Source: Clostridiales bacterium
GTDB lineage: Bacteria; Bacillota; Clostridia; Christensenellales; Borkfalkiaceae
Direction of reading: 5' to 3'
Assembly: GCA_015055965.1 (NCBI GenBank)
Contig: SVHG01000005.1
Coordinates: 30,910-94,909, forward strand
Length of the DNA stretch: 64,000 bases
Part shown: positions 24,515-33,770 of the stretch, piece by piece
Position numbering within the stretch: position 1 is the stretch's first letter
Layout of the letters: every line of letters begins with the position of its first letter
Notes under the pieces: model-generated
Databases searched by the model: none
The model's input: only the letters and a program-made list of their open reading frames with translations
What the model was told of the DNA's origin: nothing
Made by a program: the position numbers and the translations under genes

Positions 24515-26830
24515 TCACCAAAGAGTGGGCACACCGTCTACGTAATGCCAGAAGTTGCCTTCTTCCGTGGGCTGGCTTTCACTATAGAACGCAGGGGGAT
24601 TATCTAGTGCAGTATTACCGCTTGATATAATTACGTCAGCCCACTGCTCTTCCGTGCCGGCATAGAACATAGCGGTGGTGGTTTTTTGGAAATTCATATC
24701 AATGTACTTAATACCGGTTCCAATAACAACCGTTGCTAGCGGGCAGTTTGTGAACAAGCTACCACCCATTTCCACCACACTGTTAGGCATAATAAAGGTT
24801 TTCAATCCGGAATTAGAAAAAACTGAACCGCCTAAAGCCAGCAAAGTGCTTGGTAAATGCACCTCTTGAAGAGATGAACAATGATCAAAAGCAGAGCTAT
24901 GTATAACGAGAAGCCCTTCAGGAAGGTTAATAGTCTTTAAGCTTGTGCATCTGTAAAATGCTTGACCTAAAACTTCTTGTATGCTTGAAGGTAAAACGAT
25001 TTCTTCCACACTAGTACAAGCATTAAACGCAAAGACATCCACTTTAGTCATTCCCTCCGGAAGAATAACCTTTTTAAGATTTACAGTGTTTGCAAAGGCA
25101 TATCTTTCTATATTCATTACGCCTGCAGGAATGCTAAATACTTCATCTTTTTTACCCATTGGGTATTTAACAAGCTTTTTGCCGTCTTTAGTGTAAACAA
25201 CGCCGTCTATAGATTTAAATACGGGGTTTGCTTCCGCAACGTTTATTCTTTCCAATGCAGAACAACTAACGATTGCCTCTTCGTCTATATAAATTACGCT
25301 GGCAGGAATATTTAATTCCGTTAAGTTAGAACAAATATTAAATGCAAATGCATCGATTAATTCAATTGAGTCAGGAATAACTATACTGGTAATTTTAGAT
25401 CTAAGAAATATGTTAAAACCAATGTGCTTTACAGGTAATCTTTCGTAAACGTCGGGAATAATTACTTCCGTATCTGCACAAGAGCCTATCTTGGTGATTT
25501 TGTAATAACTACCGTAGAAGGGATCTGTATCTTTGGTAAACTCAAAGCCTTCACTGGGCTTTTGAGCACCGCATACAGAACAGTTATCACCAACAAAAGT
25601 GTGACCGTTTGCCAATGCATCAGACGCTACGTATTTACATCTTGCACAAGTTGCAGGCTTTGCACAGGTGGGATCTAGCATATCGTGATTAAGCGCTTCT
25701 ATAACTTCTTGCTTAACTAATACTTCTTTACAAACTGAACAGTGCTTGCCTTCCGTTAAGCCGGTTGCCGTACAAGTGGGAGCAACTGCACTATCTATAA
25801 CCTCTGTGTGACCTAATGTATCAACAACGGTTTGTGCAACTAATACTTCATTACATACTGAACAGTGCTTGCCTTCCGTTAAGCCCGTTTCGGTACAAGT
25901 GGGCGCTACTGCTGCGTCAATAACTTCAGTGTGACCTAAAGCATCAACAACCGTTTGTGCAACTAATACCTCGTTACAAACTGAACAATGTTTGCCTTCC
26001 GTTAAGCCCGTTTGGATACAAGTGGGCGCTACTGCTGCGTCAATAACTTCAGTATGACCTAAAGCGGGAACCATCGTTTGAGCAACTAAAACTTCGTTAC
26101 AAACTGAACAATGTTTGCATTCCGTTAAGCCCGTTTCGGTACAAGTGGGCGCTACTGCTGCGTCAATAACTTCAGTGTGACCTAAAGCGGGAACCACCGT
26201 TTGAGCAACTAATGCTTCATTACATACTGAGCAGTGCTTGCCTTCCGTTAAGCCCGTTTGGGTACAAGTGGGCGCTACTGCTGCGTCAATAACTTCAGTA
26301 TGACCTAAAGCAGGTACAACAGTTTGTGCAACTAAAACCTCGTCACATACTGAACAATGCTTTCCTTCTGTTAAACCCGTTTGGGTACAAGTGGGAGCAA
26401 CGGCTGCATCAACAACTTCCTTATGTCCTAAAGCAGCAACTGTTTCTTGTGCTTTTAATACTGTGTTACATACTGAGCAGTGCTTGCCTTCAGTTAAGCC
26501 CGTTTGGGTACAAGTAGGCGCTACTGCTGCGTCGATAACTTCAGTGTGACCTAAAGCTTCGCCCTCCGTTGCACCGCAAAGCGAACAAGTTTTAGGGTTA
26601 TTGCAATCAGCGTCAAGCCAAACGTGAGAACAGCTTTCGCCACCACCGCTAATAACGGTGTATTCAAGCTCGTTATAAATATATTGCAAGGTCCAAAGAT
26701 TTTGCGCGGTATATAAACGGTATATAACGCCGGTTAGGGTTATCTTCTTGCCGTTTAACGCGTTGAACTTATTTACGGAATCTTCCACGCTGTTTGCAAA
26801 ATGAAGCGAATAGTGATGAAGCCCAACCAA
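24515..26830 (-). CDS. C-terminal part of Cys-repeat lipoprotein (after in-frame stop)
   Basis: 771 codons directly in frame with the gene ending at 26831; the only separation is one TAA, and the first codon here is TTG with no ribosome site. It completes an OB-like domain (LVGLHHYSLHFANS, GKKITLTGVIYRL), then has seven 41-residue repeats (LGHTEVIDAAVAPTC, TGLTEGKHCSVCNE) and a C-terminal LRR_5 domain (about 420-740, for example VIPDSIELIDAFAFN). It ends YVDGVPTLW, like the LRR lipoprotein at 33771. It is best read as the lower part of one 1053-codon gene that is now interrupted. If the stop is not read through, this part is untranslated. Confidence 0.65.
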   Translation of the reverse strand: MVGLHHYSLHFANSVEDSVNKFNALNGKKITLTGVIYRLYTAQNLWTLQYIYNELEYTVISGGGESCSHVWLDADCNNPKTCSLCGATEGEALGHTEVIDAAVAPTCTQTGLTEGKHCSVCNTVLKAQETVAALGHKEVVDAAVAPTCTQTGLTEGKHCSVCDEVLVAQTVVPALGHTEVIDAAVAPTCTQTGLTEGKHCSVCNEALVAQTVVPALGHTEVIDAAVAPTCTETGLTECKHCSVCNEVLVAQTMVPALGHTEVIDAAVAPTCIQTGLTEGKHCSVCNEVLVAQTVVDALGHTEVIDAAVAPTCTETGLTEGKHCSVCNEVLVAQTVVDTLGHTEVIDSAVAPTCTATGLTEGKHCSVCKEVLVKQEVIEALNHDMLDPTCAKPATCARCKYVASDALANGHTFVGDNCSVCGAQKPSEGFEFTKDTDPFYGSYYKITKIGSCADTEVIIPDVYERLPVKHIGFNIFLRSKITSIVIPDSIELIDAFAFNICSNLTELNIPASVIYIDEEAIVSCSALERINVAEANPVFKSIDGVVYTKDGKKLVKYPMGKKDEVFSIPAGVMNIERYAFANTVNLKKVILPEGMTKVDVFAFNACTSVEEIVLPSSIQEVLGQAFYRCTSLKTINLPEGLLVIHSSAFDHCSSLQEVHLPSTLLALGGSVFSNSGLKTFIMPNSVVEMGGSLFTNCPLATVVIGTGIKYIDMNFQKTTTAMFYAGTEEQWADVIISSGNTALDNPPAFYSESQPTEEGNFWHYVDGVPTLW
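25694..26554 (-). repeat. seven tandem 123-bp repeats (41 residues each)
   Basis: Seven consecutive units of 41 codons, each with APTC and HCSVC cysteines and LGHTEV. Units 3 to 6 are nearly identical. Unit 4 has TEC in place of TEG. Confidence 0.85.
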
Positions 26831-27676
26831 TTAATTTCCTTCATCATCTAATAGGTAATAATTAAATTTATCGCTACCAACGTATACAGTACCGGTTACG
26901 GTTACTAGGTTGCCGTGAAATTCTTTGGATTTATCGCTTTCTGCACTAACCTTTAAATCCTTTGAGCTAACGATTACCGCTTCCTTAACTGTGGGTTCGT
27001 TTCCGCTTGCAAGCTCAACGGTAATTCCATCCGCTTTAATTTGGCGGGTATATTCAGGATAGTTTGCGCTACCTTCATAAACGATACCCACACCGCTAAT
27101 TTTAACGAAAGCACCTAACGTTAAGTTGGCGTGTTTTGCGCGAACGTAAATTATACCGCTTTCATCACCTACGTGTGCATAGCCCATTGAATCAAAACCA
27201 ACAACAACCCCGGTAAAAGTAACCTCACAACCACTTGGATTTTCATCTATTTTGGTTTTGATTTGAGCAATCGTTAGTTCTGTTTCTTCTGCCTTTCCGC
27301 ACATGGTGCATGCGCCGTTTTCATAAACGTGATCTATTACGAAGATCATTCTGGTTTCATAATAACCGCATCTTGTGCAGTCTTGGCGCTTTTCACCTTC
27401 TGCCATGCAGGTTGCAGGCTCTGTTTCATACCATTCGCCAAAATTATGCCCAAGAGCCTCGCCTTGCGTTTTTCCACAGGATGAACAGGTTTTGGGGTTT
27501 AAACAATCCGCCTCAATCCAGCTGTGTTCATGCGCTGCGCTACTACTGTTTTGCATAGCAGAGGATTCGCCACTGTTAGTAGGCTCTTGTGTTCCCCCGC
27601 AAGCAACTAATCCACCTAGCGCCATCATAATGCTTAAAGTAGCTATAAGAAGCTTCACAAATAATGATTTTTTCAT
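26831..27676 (-). CDS. N-terminal part of Cys-repeat lipoprotein, truncated by TAA
   Basis: 281 residues with a lipoprotein signal (about 1-26, ending GLVACGG). Next come CSSCGKTQGEALGH and CTRCGY Cys segments. An OB-like domain (about 130-235, LTIAQIKTKIDENPSG, VTFTGVVVGFD) follows, and a second OB-like domain (VTVTGTVYVGSDKFNYYLL) is cut by TAA after DDEGN. The reading frame continues beyond the stop with the missing half of that domain. GGAGG precedes the ATG and the promoter is good. The truncated product could still be exported. Confidence 0.7.
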   Translation of the reverse strand: MKKSLFVKLLIATLSIMMALGGLVACGGTQEPTNSGESSAMQNSSSAAHEHSWIEADCLNPKTCSSCGKTQGEALGHNFGEWYETEPATCMAEGEKRQDCTRCGYYETRMIFVIDHVYENGACTMCGKAEETELTIAQIKTKIDENPSGCEVTFTGVVVGFDSMGYAHVGDESGIIYVRAKHANLTLGAFVKISGVGIVYEGSANYPEYTRQIKADGITVELASGNEPTVKEAVIVSSKDLKVSAESDKSKEFHGNLVTVTGTVYVGSDKFNYYLLDDEGN

Positions 27677-27733
27677 CTTGCGCCTCCAAAAAATAATTAA
27701 ATTTAATTATACTTTTAGTATAATATCAATTTA

Positions 27734-27762
27734 ATCTTACCACTATTTTACTTACATTGCAA
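27734..27762 (-). promoter_or_regulatory. promoter of the Cys-repeat lipoprotein gene
   Basis: Reverse strand TTGCAA (27757-27762), 17-base spacer, TAAGAT (27734-27739), 58 bases before the ATG. Confidence 0.65.
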
Positions 27763-27918
27763 GTGATTTGTTAATTTTTATCAATTTTTTACTTTAATTC
27801 TGTTGCTATTACTCTTTCTCTTTTTCATTAATTTATTAGTTTAGTAGTCATTTTTAGTTAAGAGTAAACAAAAAAACAGTAGCCTTTTTACTACCGTTTT
27901 ATACTGTTTATATAATAT

Positions 27919-27948
27919 GAATATGCCGTTAATCGCGTTATATAGGCA
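27919..27948 (-). repeat. GCGCGATTAAC-family element
   Basis: Reverse strand TGCCTATATAACGCGATTAA followed by CGGCATATTC. It lies in the 870-base gap between recR and the lipoprotein gene; that gap otherwise holds a hairpin with a T-run on the reverse strand near 27868-27902 and the 169-bp repeats. Confidence 0.65.
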
Positions 27949-28100
27949 CATTTAATAAATTTTATTGCTAATGCAAAATGATATTCGCACCCGTGAGGAC
28001 TTAGTGATCTCTCTTATTATATACATACCTTGCGGTGTAATTACATACAACGATAAATCTTTGATTACGTGCGCGCATAAATGCGTGATTTACTCACGCA

Positions 28101-28269
28101 AAATGGCTATGGTAAAATAAGGTTTATTTACCAATAAGGCTAATACAATTGTACCGCTAAGGCGATGAGCAAAAAATATTTGAGAATAAGCTTAGCGATA
28201 AAGCGTTTAGATGCGAGCAAGAGAAAAAAACTGCGTATTTAGCGAAGGCGCGTACTTGCCGTACGTAAC
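28101..28269. repeat. 169-bp direct repeat, copy 1
   Basis: Identical by eye to 28303-28471 at a period of 202 bases. Each copy holds a 25-codon frame starting MSKKYLRISLAIKR after AAGGCG, with no support that it is translated. Confidence 0.85.
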
Positions 28270-28302
28270 CGAAAATAAAAAAAGCCAGTTACCACGAAAA
28301 GT

Positions 28303-28471
28303 AAATGGCTATGGTAAAATAAGGTTTATTTACCAATAAGGCTAATACAATTGTACCGCTAAGGCGATGAGCAAAAAATATTTGAGAATAAGCTTAGCGA
28401 TAAAGCGTTTAGATGCGAGCAAGAGAAAAAAACTGCGTATTTAGCGAAGGCGCGTACTTGCCGTACGTAAC
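28303..28471. repeat. 169-bp direct repeat, copy 2
   Basis: Second perfect copy, separated from the first by 33 unrelated bases. It lies 79 bases downstream of the recR stop. Confidence 0.85.
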
Positions 28472-28550
28472 TGACGCTAAAACGTAAAGTTTTTGCACTA
28501 TTGCGAAGCATATAAGCACTTTTATTCCAAATTCTTTTTTGCGAAGAGCC

Positions 28551-29144
28551 CTAAATAGTGCGTCTATCTATAATAGCCCTCGACAACGAACTCACGTCAG
28601 CATACTCTATATCCGTGCCAACGGCAATACCGTGAGCAAGGCGAGTAACCTTAATGCCAAGCGGTTTTAAAAGGGTTGCAATATACATAGCGGTTGCTTC
28701 CCCTTCCACGTCTGGATTAGTAGCCATAATAACCTCTTTAACGCCACCCTTTTGAACTCTTTCAAGAAGTTCTTTAATACGGATTTGGTTAGGGCCAATG
28801 CCATCTAAGGGGCTAAGCGTACCGTGAAGAACGTGGTAAACACCGTTAAATTCGTGTGCCTTTTCAAGGGCGATAACGTCTTTAGGCTCTTTAACCACGC
28901 AAATAGTTTCTGAAGGTCTTTCCTTGCAAATATCGCAAAGTTCAGTTTCGCTATAATTACCGCAAACGGAACAGTATTTAACCTGTTTTTTTGCGTTGAT
29001 AATAGCTTCTGCAAACGTTTGAGCCTCTTCATCACTCATATTTATAATTTTATATGCAAATCGTTGCGCTGTTTTAGCGCCAACACCGGGTAGCTTGGTA
29101 AATTCGTTAATAAGCTTCCCGATAGGCTCAATAAACACCTTCAT
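28551..29144 (-). CDS. recR: recombination mediator protein RecR
   Basis: 197 residues, the usual length. The N-terminal helix-hairpin-helix ([16 protein letters not shown]), the four-Cys zinc finger [16 protein letters not shown] and a Toprim domain ([14 protein letters not shown], then [15 protein letters not shown]) are all present. It helps RecF/RecO load RecA at gapped DNA. It starts three bases after the ybaB stop, in the conserved dnaX-ybaB-recR order. Confidence 0.95.
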   Translation of the reverse strand: MKVFIEPIGKLINEFTKLPGVGAKTAQRFAYKIINMSDEEAQTFAEAIINAKKQVKYCSVCGNYSETELCDICKERPSETICVVKEPKDVIALEKAHEFNGVYHVLHGTLSPLDGIGPNQIRIKELLERVQKGGVKEVIMATNPDVEGEATAMYIATLLKPLGIKVTRLAHGIAVGTDIEYADVSSLSRAIIDRRTI

Positions 29145-29147
29145 TTT

Positions 29148-29489
29148 TTAAAACATTCCCCCGGCATTGCCAAACTTGCCCATTTTTTCATTGTAAAGCT
29201 CATCTGCTTCATCATAAGCAGAGTTAAGAGCTGCAATAATAAGGTCCTCTAACATTTCCATATCGTCAGGGTCTACCGCGTTGGGGCTGATAGTGATTGA
29301 AGAAACAACCTTCTTGCCGTTAACCACAACCTTAACTAAACCGCCACCGCTTTCGCCTTCTATTTCTGCATTTTCTAACTCTTCTTGAGCCCTTGTCATT
29401 TCCTCTTGCATCTTTTGTGCTTGCTTCATAAGTTGTTGCATTTGAGCATTACCGCCAAATCCACCAAAACCGCCTTTAAATCCTGCCAT
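29148..29489 (-). CDS. YbaB/EbfC family nucleoid-associated protein
   Basis: 113 residues. Gly/Met/Gln-rich N-terminus, a helical segment (QLMKQAQKMQEEMTRAQEEL) and a C-terminal part with VVNGKKVVSSITISPNAVDPDDMEMLEDLI, all typical of this small dimeric DNA-binding family. It lies between dnaX and recR, as in many bacteria. Confidence 0.93.
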   Translation of the reverse strand: MAGFKGGFGGFGGNAQMQQLMKQAQKMQEEMTRAQEELENAEIEGESGGGLVKVVVNGKKVVSSITISPNAVDPDDMEMLEDLIIAALNSAYDEADELYNEKMGKFGNAGGMF

Positions 29490-29521
29490 AATAATATACT
29501 CCTATTTTTTACTTATTTTTA

Positions 29522-31393
29522 TTAGTCCTCTATTTTTAAAGGACTACCCTTAAATGCCTCTTTAACCTGATTGGTTTCTTCATCTAAAGCAGATGTATTT
29601 AACTCTTCTGCCTTATCTTTAACAATTTTTACACCTTCATAGCCGTGAACTTCTGCATAAGCACTAAGCTTGGCAACGTTTTCCGGCTTAGAAAGTAAAT
29701 TATATTCATTATCGCTTGGGGCAATAACCAAAATAAAGTTACCGCTTGCTTTTACAGATACGTCTTGGCAAGCAACCCAAAGCATAATTTGCTTATCAGA
29801 GCGAAGCTGTTTTAAAATTGCGCCCCACGCCTTATCTACGTTACCGCCGACAACGGCTGTTTCTTGCACGGGCTTTTGCATTTCTAAAACGGGCTTAACC
29901 TCTTCCTTTTTAACTTCTATTTCTGGCTCTTTTACCTCGTTAACCGCCTTATAGGTGGACTTTTTAGTATTTACCACTTCGGGTGGAGCAATAAATCCGC
30001 CCTCTTCTTCGTTAAATCCACCGTTATCTATAGTTGCCATTAAGCTTGCTAAATCGGCGTCCTCATCTGAATATGAAGCAGGCTTTTTAGCGCTTTTTAC
30101 AGGCTCTTCTTTCTTTACTTCAGCCTTAGGCTCTGAAGCTCTTACGGGCGCTTCCACCTTTATTTCAGCCTTAGGCTGTGAAGATATAGGCTTAACCTCA
30201 ACGGGCTGAGCCAACGGATTTTCTGCCTTAACGATAAAGTTGCCTTCTTCTATCTTCTTTTCTAAAGCGGAAATTCTTGCCATAAGCGCGTCTATATTAT
30301 AATCGGCTTGTGGCAAGCTAGCCTTAACGGCTGCCGTTTCAAAAACGATTTTGGGGTGAGTGCTATACTTTAAATCCGCCTCTGCAACGGAAAAGATTTC
30401 TATTGCTCTTAAAAGGGCGTGAACGTCAGTTTTTTGGCTTAGTAGCTCTAATTCCTTAAGCTTATCTTGGGGTAAGCTTAAAACCTCGCCGGCGTTAGCG
30501 CACGTTTTAATAACCAAAATATCGCGAAGAGCGGAAGCAACGTCCCTATTTAAAATGCTAACCGATTTACCCGCCATTAAAAGCTCATCCGTAAGGGAAA
30601 GCATTTTACCGGTGTTGCCTTCAAACATAGCGCCTAAAAGCTGTTCTATAATAGCTCTATCGGAAGTGCCAAGCACCTCTAAAACGTCGTTATAGGTAAG
30701 CTCGCCTTGCGAATAAGAAAGGCAGATATCTGCAATAGAAAGAGCGTCACGCACGCTACCCTCGCCTGCCTTAGCGATTAAGGTAAGCGCTTCCTTTTGA
30801 TATTTTTTACCAACCTTATCGTAAATTTCGCCAATAAATTGCGCAATTTTTGCGGTAGATATAAGCTTAAAATCAAAACGCAAGCATCTTGATAAAATGG
30901 TTGCGGGGATTTTGTGAACCTCTGTGGTTGCAAGAATGAATACCGCGTGTGAGGGTGGCTCTTCTAAGGTTTTTAAAAGAGCGTTGAATGCTTCCGTGGT
31001 AAGCATATGAACCTCGTCTATAATATAGACCTTATATCTGCCTGCAACGGGAGGATACTGAATTTTATCACGGATATCACGCACGTTTTCTACTTTATTG
31101 TTAGAAGCCGCGTCCATTTCTAAAATATCTAAGTTAGAAGGATTTTGAAGCTTCTTACAAGCCTCACATTCCCCACAAGGACTGCCGTTTTTGGGTGAAA
31201 GGCAATTTATAGCGCGCGCAAAAACCTTTGCCGCAGTAGTTTTACCCGTTCCCCTTGCCCCACAAAATAGGTATGCGTGGCCAACTCTATCGGTATTTAT
31301 TTGGTTTATAAGCGTTTTTACAACGTGGTCTTGACCGATAATTTCATCAAAACCGGTTGGTCTAAACTGCCTGTAAAGAGCAAGGTAAGACAT
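29522..31393 (-). CDS. dnaX: DNA polymerase III subunit gamma/tau
   Basis: 623 residues. Clamp-loader AAA+ ATPase with Walker A GARGTGKT, a zinc-binding set (CLSPKNGSPCGECEAC), DEVHM (Walker B) and sensor 1 LATTEVHKIPATILSRC. Domain III follows, then a Pro/Lys/Glu-rich linker (about 390-520) and a tau-like C-terminal domain that would bind the polymerase. AGGAG precedes the ATG. I saw no obvious slippery site for a gamma form. It is cotranscribed with ybaB and recR. Confidence 0.95.
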   Translation of the reverse strand: MSYLALYRQFRPTGFDEIIGQDHVVKTLINQINTDRVGHAYLFCGARGTGKTTAAKVFARAINCLSPKNGSPCGECEACKKLQNPSNLDILEMDAASNNKVENVRDIRDKIQYPPVAGRYKVYIIDEVHMLTTEAFNALLKTLEEPPSHAVFILATTEVHKIPATILSRCLRFDFKLISTAKIAQFIGEIYDKVGKKYQKEALTLIAKAGEGSVRDALSIADICLSYSQGELTYNDVLEVLGTSDRAIIEQLLGAMFEGNTGKMLSLTDELLMAGKSVSILNRDVASALRDILVIKTCANAGEVLSLPQDKLKELELLSQKTDVHALLRAIEIFSVAEADLKYSTHPKIVFETAAVKASLPQADYNIDALMARISALEKKIEEGNFIVKAENPLAQPVEVKPISSQPKAEIKVEAPVRASEPKAEVKKEEPVKSAKKPASYSDEDADLASLMATIDNGGFNEEEGGFIAPPEVVNTKKSTYKAVNEVKEPEIEVKKEEVKPVLEMQKPVQETAVVGGNVDKAWGAILKQLRSDKQIMLWVACQDVSVKASGNFILVIAPSDNEYNLLSKPENVAKLSAYAEVHGYEGVKIVKDKAEELNTSALDEETNQVKEAFKGSPLKIED

Positions 31394-31426
31394 ATTATCT
31401 CCTAAAATATTAATCCAAATTGTTAT

Positions 31427-31984
31427 TTAAGCCAAAATATTGCTAATTTTTCTTTTTATTCGCTGAAGAGCGTTATCTATAGATTTTGCCGTTTTATTAA
31501 GCTTTTCGCCAATCTCTACGTAAGAAAGACCTTCTAAAAAGAGCTTTAACACGGTTGATTCAAACAAAGAAAGCCCCTGCGTTATTTTTTGCATAAGCTC
31601 GCGCTCACTTTCTTTTCCGATAATCTCATCTTCAGGATCTAAATATAAGTTCAAAAACTCGTCCGTTTGGGTAGCTATGGGAACTGAAGTATTAAGGGGG
31701 GTGTTCCTTTTACTTTGCGCGCTGTTAACGGCAGTTAGCATTGAGTTTTTAATACAGGTGTATGCGTAAGTGGAAAAGCTGGTTGCGCCGTTAAAGGTGT
31801 TAACTGCGTTCAAAAGACCCAAAACGCCCTCTTGCATTAAATCCTCGTTATCGCCACCAACCAAAAACAGTCCTCTTGCCAGCGATCTTATCATATTTTT
31901 ATAGCGAGCGTAAATTACTTCAAACACGGTATGGTCGCCCTTTTTGTGCATTTCAATAAGCTGCTCGTCTGTGAATTCTTTCAT
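31427..31984 (-). CDS. sigH: RNA polymerase sigma factor, SigH-like
   Basis: 185 residues, sigma-70 family with region 2 (DNEDLMQEGVLGLLNAVNTFN, then FSTYAYTCIKNSM) and region 4 (SLFESTVLKLFLEGLSYVEIGEKLN). Similarity and position after mrnC-rlmB point to SigH, the stationary-phase/sporulation sigma of Bacillota, although it is shorter than the B. subtilis protein (218). Its ATG overlaps the rlmB stop by one base (TAATG). Confidence 0.85.
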   Translation of the reverse strand: MKEFTDEQLIEMHKKGDHTVFEVIYARYKNMIRSLARGLFLVGGDNEDLMQEGVLGLLNAVNTFNGATSFSTYAYTCIKNSMLTAVNSAQSKRNTPLNTSVPIATQTDEFLNLYLDPEDEIIGKESERELMQKITQGLSLFESTVLKLFLEGLSYVEIGEKLNKTAKSIDNALQRIKRKISNILA

Positions 31985-32703
31985 TAACCCTGCCTTTGAC
32001 GAAGTGCTTCAAATACCGCAACACCGCACGCAACGGATGCGTTTAAGGAATTGATCTTTCCGTGCATTTGAATAGACATAACCCCGTCACACTTTTCCTT
32101 AGTAAGCCTATTAATACCGGTGTCTTCGCCACCAATAACGATTGCAAGCTTACCCTTTAAGTTGGTTTTATAAATATCTGAACCGCCAAGCTCTAAGCCG
32201 TAAACCCAAATATTGTTTTCTTTAAGCTTTTCTATTGCGGAATTTACGTTGGTTACCTTTGCAATAGCAACGTGGTTTGCGCCACCTTCAGAAATTCTCA
32301 TAACGGTATCGGTTACGCTTGCAGAGCGGTGCTTGCCAATAATAATTCCGTCAATACCGGCGCATTCCGCAACCCTAATTATACTGCCTAGGTTATGTGG
32401 ATCTTCAATGCCGTCTAACACTAAAAAGAAGCAATCCTTACCGCTTGCAGCTTCAATCATATCATCTAAATCAGTGTATTCAAAATCGGTAACGAAGGCA
32501 ATAAAGCCTTGGTGTCTGCCACTTTTGCACTGCTTATCTAAAACTGACTTATCTGCAAACGCAATCTTAATTCCGCTTTCGCGAAGCTCGCTTAAAAGCT
32601 TTCTTGATTCCCCGTCACGAAGTCCGTTTTGCACTAAAACCTTATCTACCGTCTTTTGTGTTTTTATAAGCTCGCTAACAGCGTTTCTTCCTTCAACCGT
32701 CAT
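31984..32703 (-). CDS. rlmB: 23S rRNA 2'-O-ribose methyltransferase, TrmH/SpoU family
   Basis: 239 residues. The N-terminal substrate-binding part starts GRNAVSELI; the C-terminal SPOUT domain carries the family motifs LDGIEDPHNLGSIIRVAE, IVIGGEDTGI and MHGKINSLNASVACGV. It methylates a conserved guanosine of 23S rRNA in characterised members. It overlaps mrnC by 11 bases. Confidence 0.92.
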   Translation of the reverse strand: MTVEGRNAVSELIKTQKTVDKVLVQNGLRDGESRKLLSELRESGIKIAFADKSVLDKQCKSGRHQGFIAFVTDFEYTDLDDMIEAASGKDCFFLVLDGIEDPHNLGSIIRVAECAGIDGIIIGKHRSASVTDTVMRISEGGANHVAIAKVTNVNSAIEKLKENNIWVYGLELGGSDIYKTNLKGKLAIVIGGEDTGINRLTKEKCDGVMSIQMHGKINSLNASVACGVAVFEALRQRQG

Positions 32704-33109
32704 TGTTTTCTCCTTTACTTTCTGTATAACCTAACAAATAATTCATTCGTTCTTCTTGCCCGGTAACGTATAAATACCCCACGAGCGCTTCAAAGCCGGT
32801 GGACTTACTGTAATCCGTTGGCGCTTGGTTTTTTGCCTTACTAATTTTCTTTGCGTTTTTGGCGCGCCTGTAAATATCTTGTTCCTTTTTGGTAAGAATA
32901 GGAAGTATGGCGGTAACAAGCTTGGCTTGCTGACCTGCGCTTACCGTTTGCGCCGCCTTTTTATTAAGAGCACCGCTTTTAGCGTCACTGTTAAACGCAA
33001 GCTTTTCACGCACGTAAAGCGAATAAACGGCATCCCCTAAATAGGCAAGCACTACAGGACTCATAAGCTTAGCCCGTTCTTCAGTTATTTTTTGACTAAT
33101 ATCGAACAA
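32693..33109 (-). CDS. mrnC: Mini-ribonuclease III
   Basis: 138 residues: a lone RNase III catalytic domain without a double-stranded RNA-binding domain. Motifs: PVVLAYLGDAVYSLYVRE and, near the end, TGFEALVGYLYVTGQEERM. It processes 23S rRNA ends in Bacillota. Usually it follows cysS; here it opens the operon after its own promoter. Confidence 0.92.
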   Translation of the reverse strand: MFDISQKITEERAKLMSPVVLAYLGDAVYSLYVREKLAFNSDAKSGALNKKAAQTVSAGQQAKLVTAILPILTKKEQDIYRRAKNAKKISKAKNQAPTDYSKSTGFEALVGYLYVTGQEERMNYLLGYTESKGENNDG

Positions 33110-33180
33110 TTTATCCCCTTTTTTGCTAAAACAACAAGCTTTTTGCCATTTTTGCGCCTAATAAGGTATTATGATATACT

Positions 33181-33209
33181 ATTATATCATAAATATTCCT
33201 TTTTTACAA
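33181..33209 (-). promoter_or_regulatory. promoter of the mrnC-rlmB-sigH-dnaX operon
   Basis: Reverse strand TTGTAA (33204-33209), 17-base spacer, TATAAT (33181-33186), about 70 bases before mrnC. Confidence 0.7.
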
Positions 33210-33338
33210 TTATTTTAACAAAACTCTTCCCTTTTTTACCTTTTTATTATTTCAACCGTTATTTTTAACTTTCATGCACCTAGCACGCCTTTGACTTTTC
33301 GACTTTCATACACTAGGCTTGTCATGATTTCTTGCTTT

Positions 33339-33470
33339 GCGCCATGATTTGAATTGCAATGCACTTTAGGTGCAATTCATGCCGAAAGGCAATCCATGAA
33401 GATAATTCTTCAATTCACGCAATTTTAAAATTGCAATTCATTACAAAGCTAACGGCTTGTATGTAATCAG
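33339..33470. repeat. mini-hairpin array 3
   Basis: Sibling of the 24392 array with the same order of hairpins but altered stems: GCACTTTAGGTGC, GCCGAAAGGC, GAAGATAATTCTTC, GCAATTTTAAAATTGC. The last differs from GCAACCCTAAAGTTGC by changes on both arms that keep pairing. It lies in the 660-base gap upstream of mrnC. Confidence 0.8.
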
Positions 33471-33487
33471 TCGCAGAGTGTACATCT

Positions 33488-33592
33488 TAGACTCTATCAC
33501 TTCGCATTCGCTCGTTCCTAAGTGACAAAAATAGCTATATGTCATTCTGGAGTTTTCGCTAGAAAACGATAGAATCTAAAAAAAGACGTTTC
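33488..33592. repeat. AGATTCTATCG/CCAGAATGACA repeat cluster
   Basis: Three units: GACTCTATCACTTCG, then GTCATTCTGGAGTTTTCGC with AGAAAACGATAGAATCT, then a degenerate AGACGTTTCGACTACCGCTC. Confidence 0.7.
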
Positions 33593-33664
33593 GACTACCG
33601 CTCAACGTGACTAGATAATAAGTTATATAACATCATTGCATTAATCAAAAATCACTTCAAAAGA

Positions 33665-33714
33665 ACAAAAAAACAAGCCTATAGCGCGATTAACTCACGT
33701 TATAGGCTTTTTTG
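33665..33714 (-). terminator. terminator built from a GCGCGATTAAC-family element
   Basis: AAGCCTATAGCGCGATTAAC on the forward strand closes with CGTTATAGGCTT. T-runs flank both sides, so it can work in either direction. It lies 57 bases downstream of the LRR lipoprotein gene. Confidence 0.75.
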
Positions 33715-33770
33715 TTAGATTGTGAAATTGTATGTTTTGTGCATTGATTAACTTAAAATATTACACGGTA

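Noticed and set aside
26828..26836. Recoded stop codon or alternative genetic code at the internal TAA
   Set aside because: TAA ends many ordinary genes here (for example recR's neighbours and the V-ATPase genes), so general recoding is not plausible.
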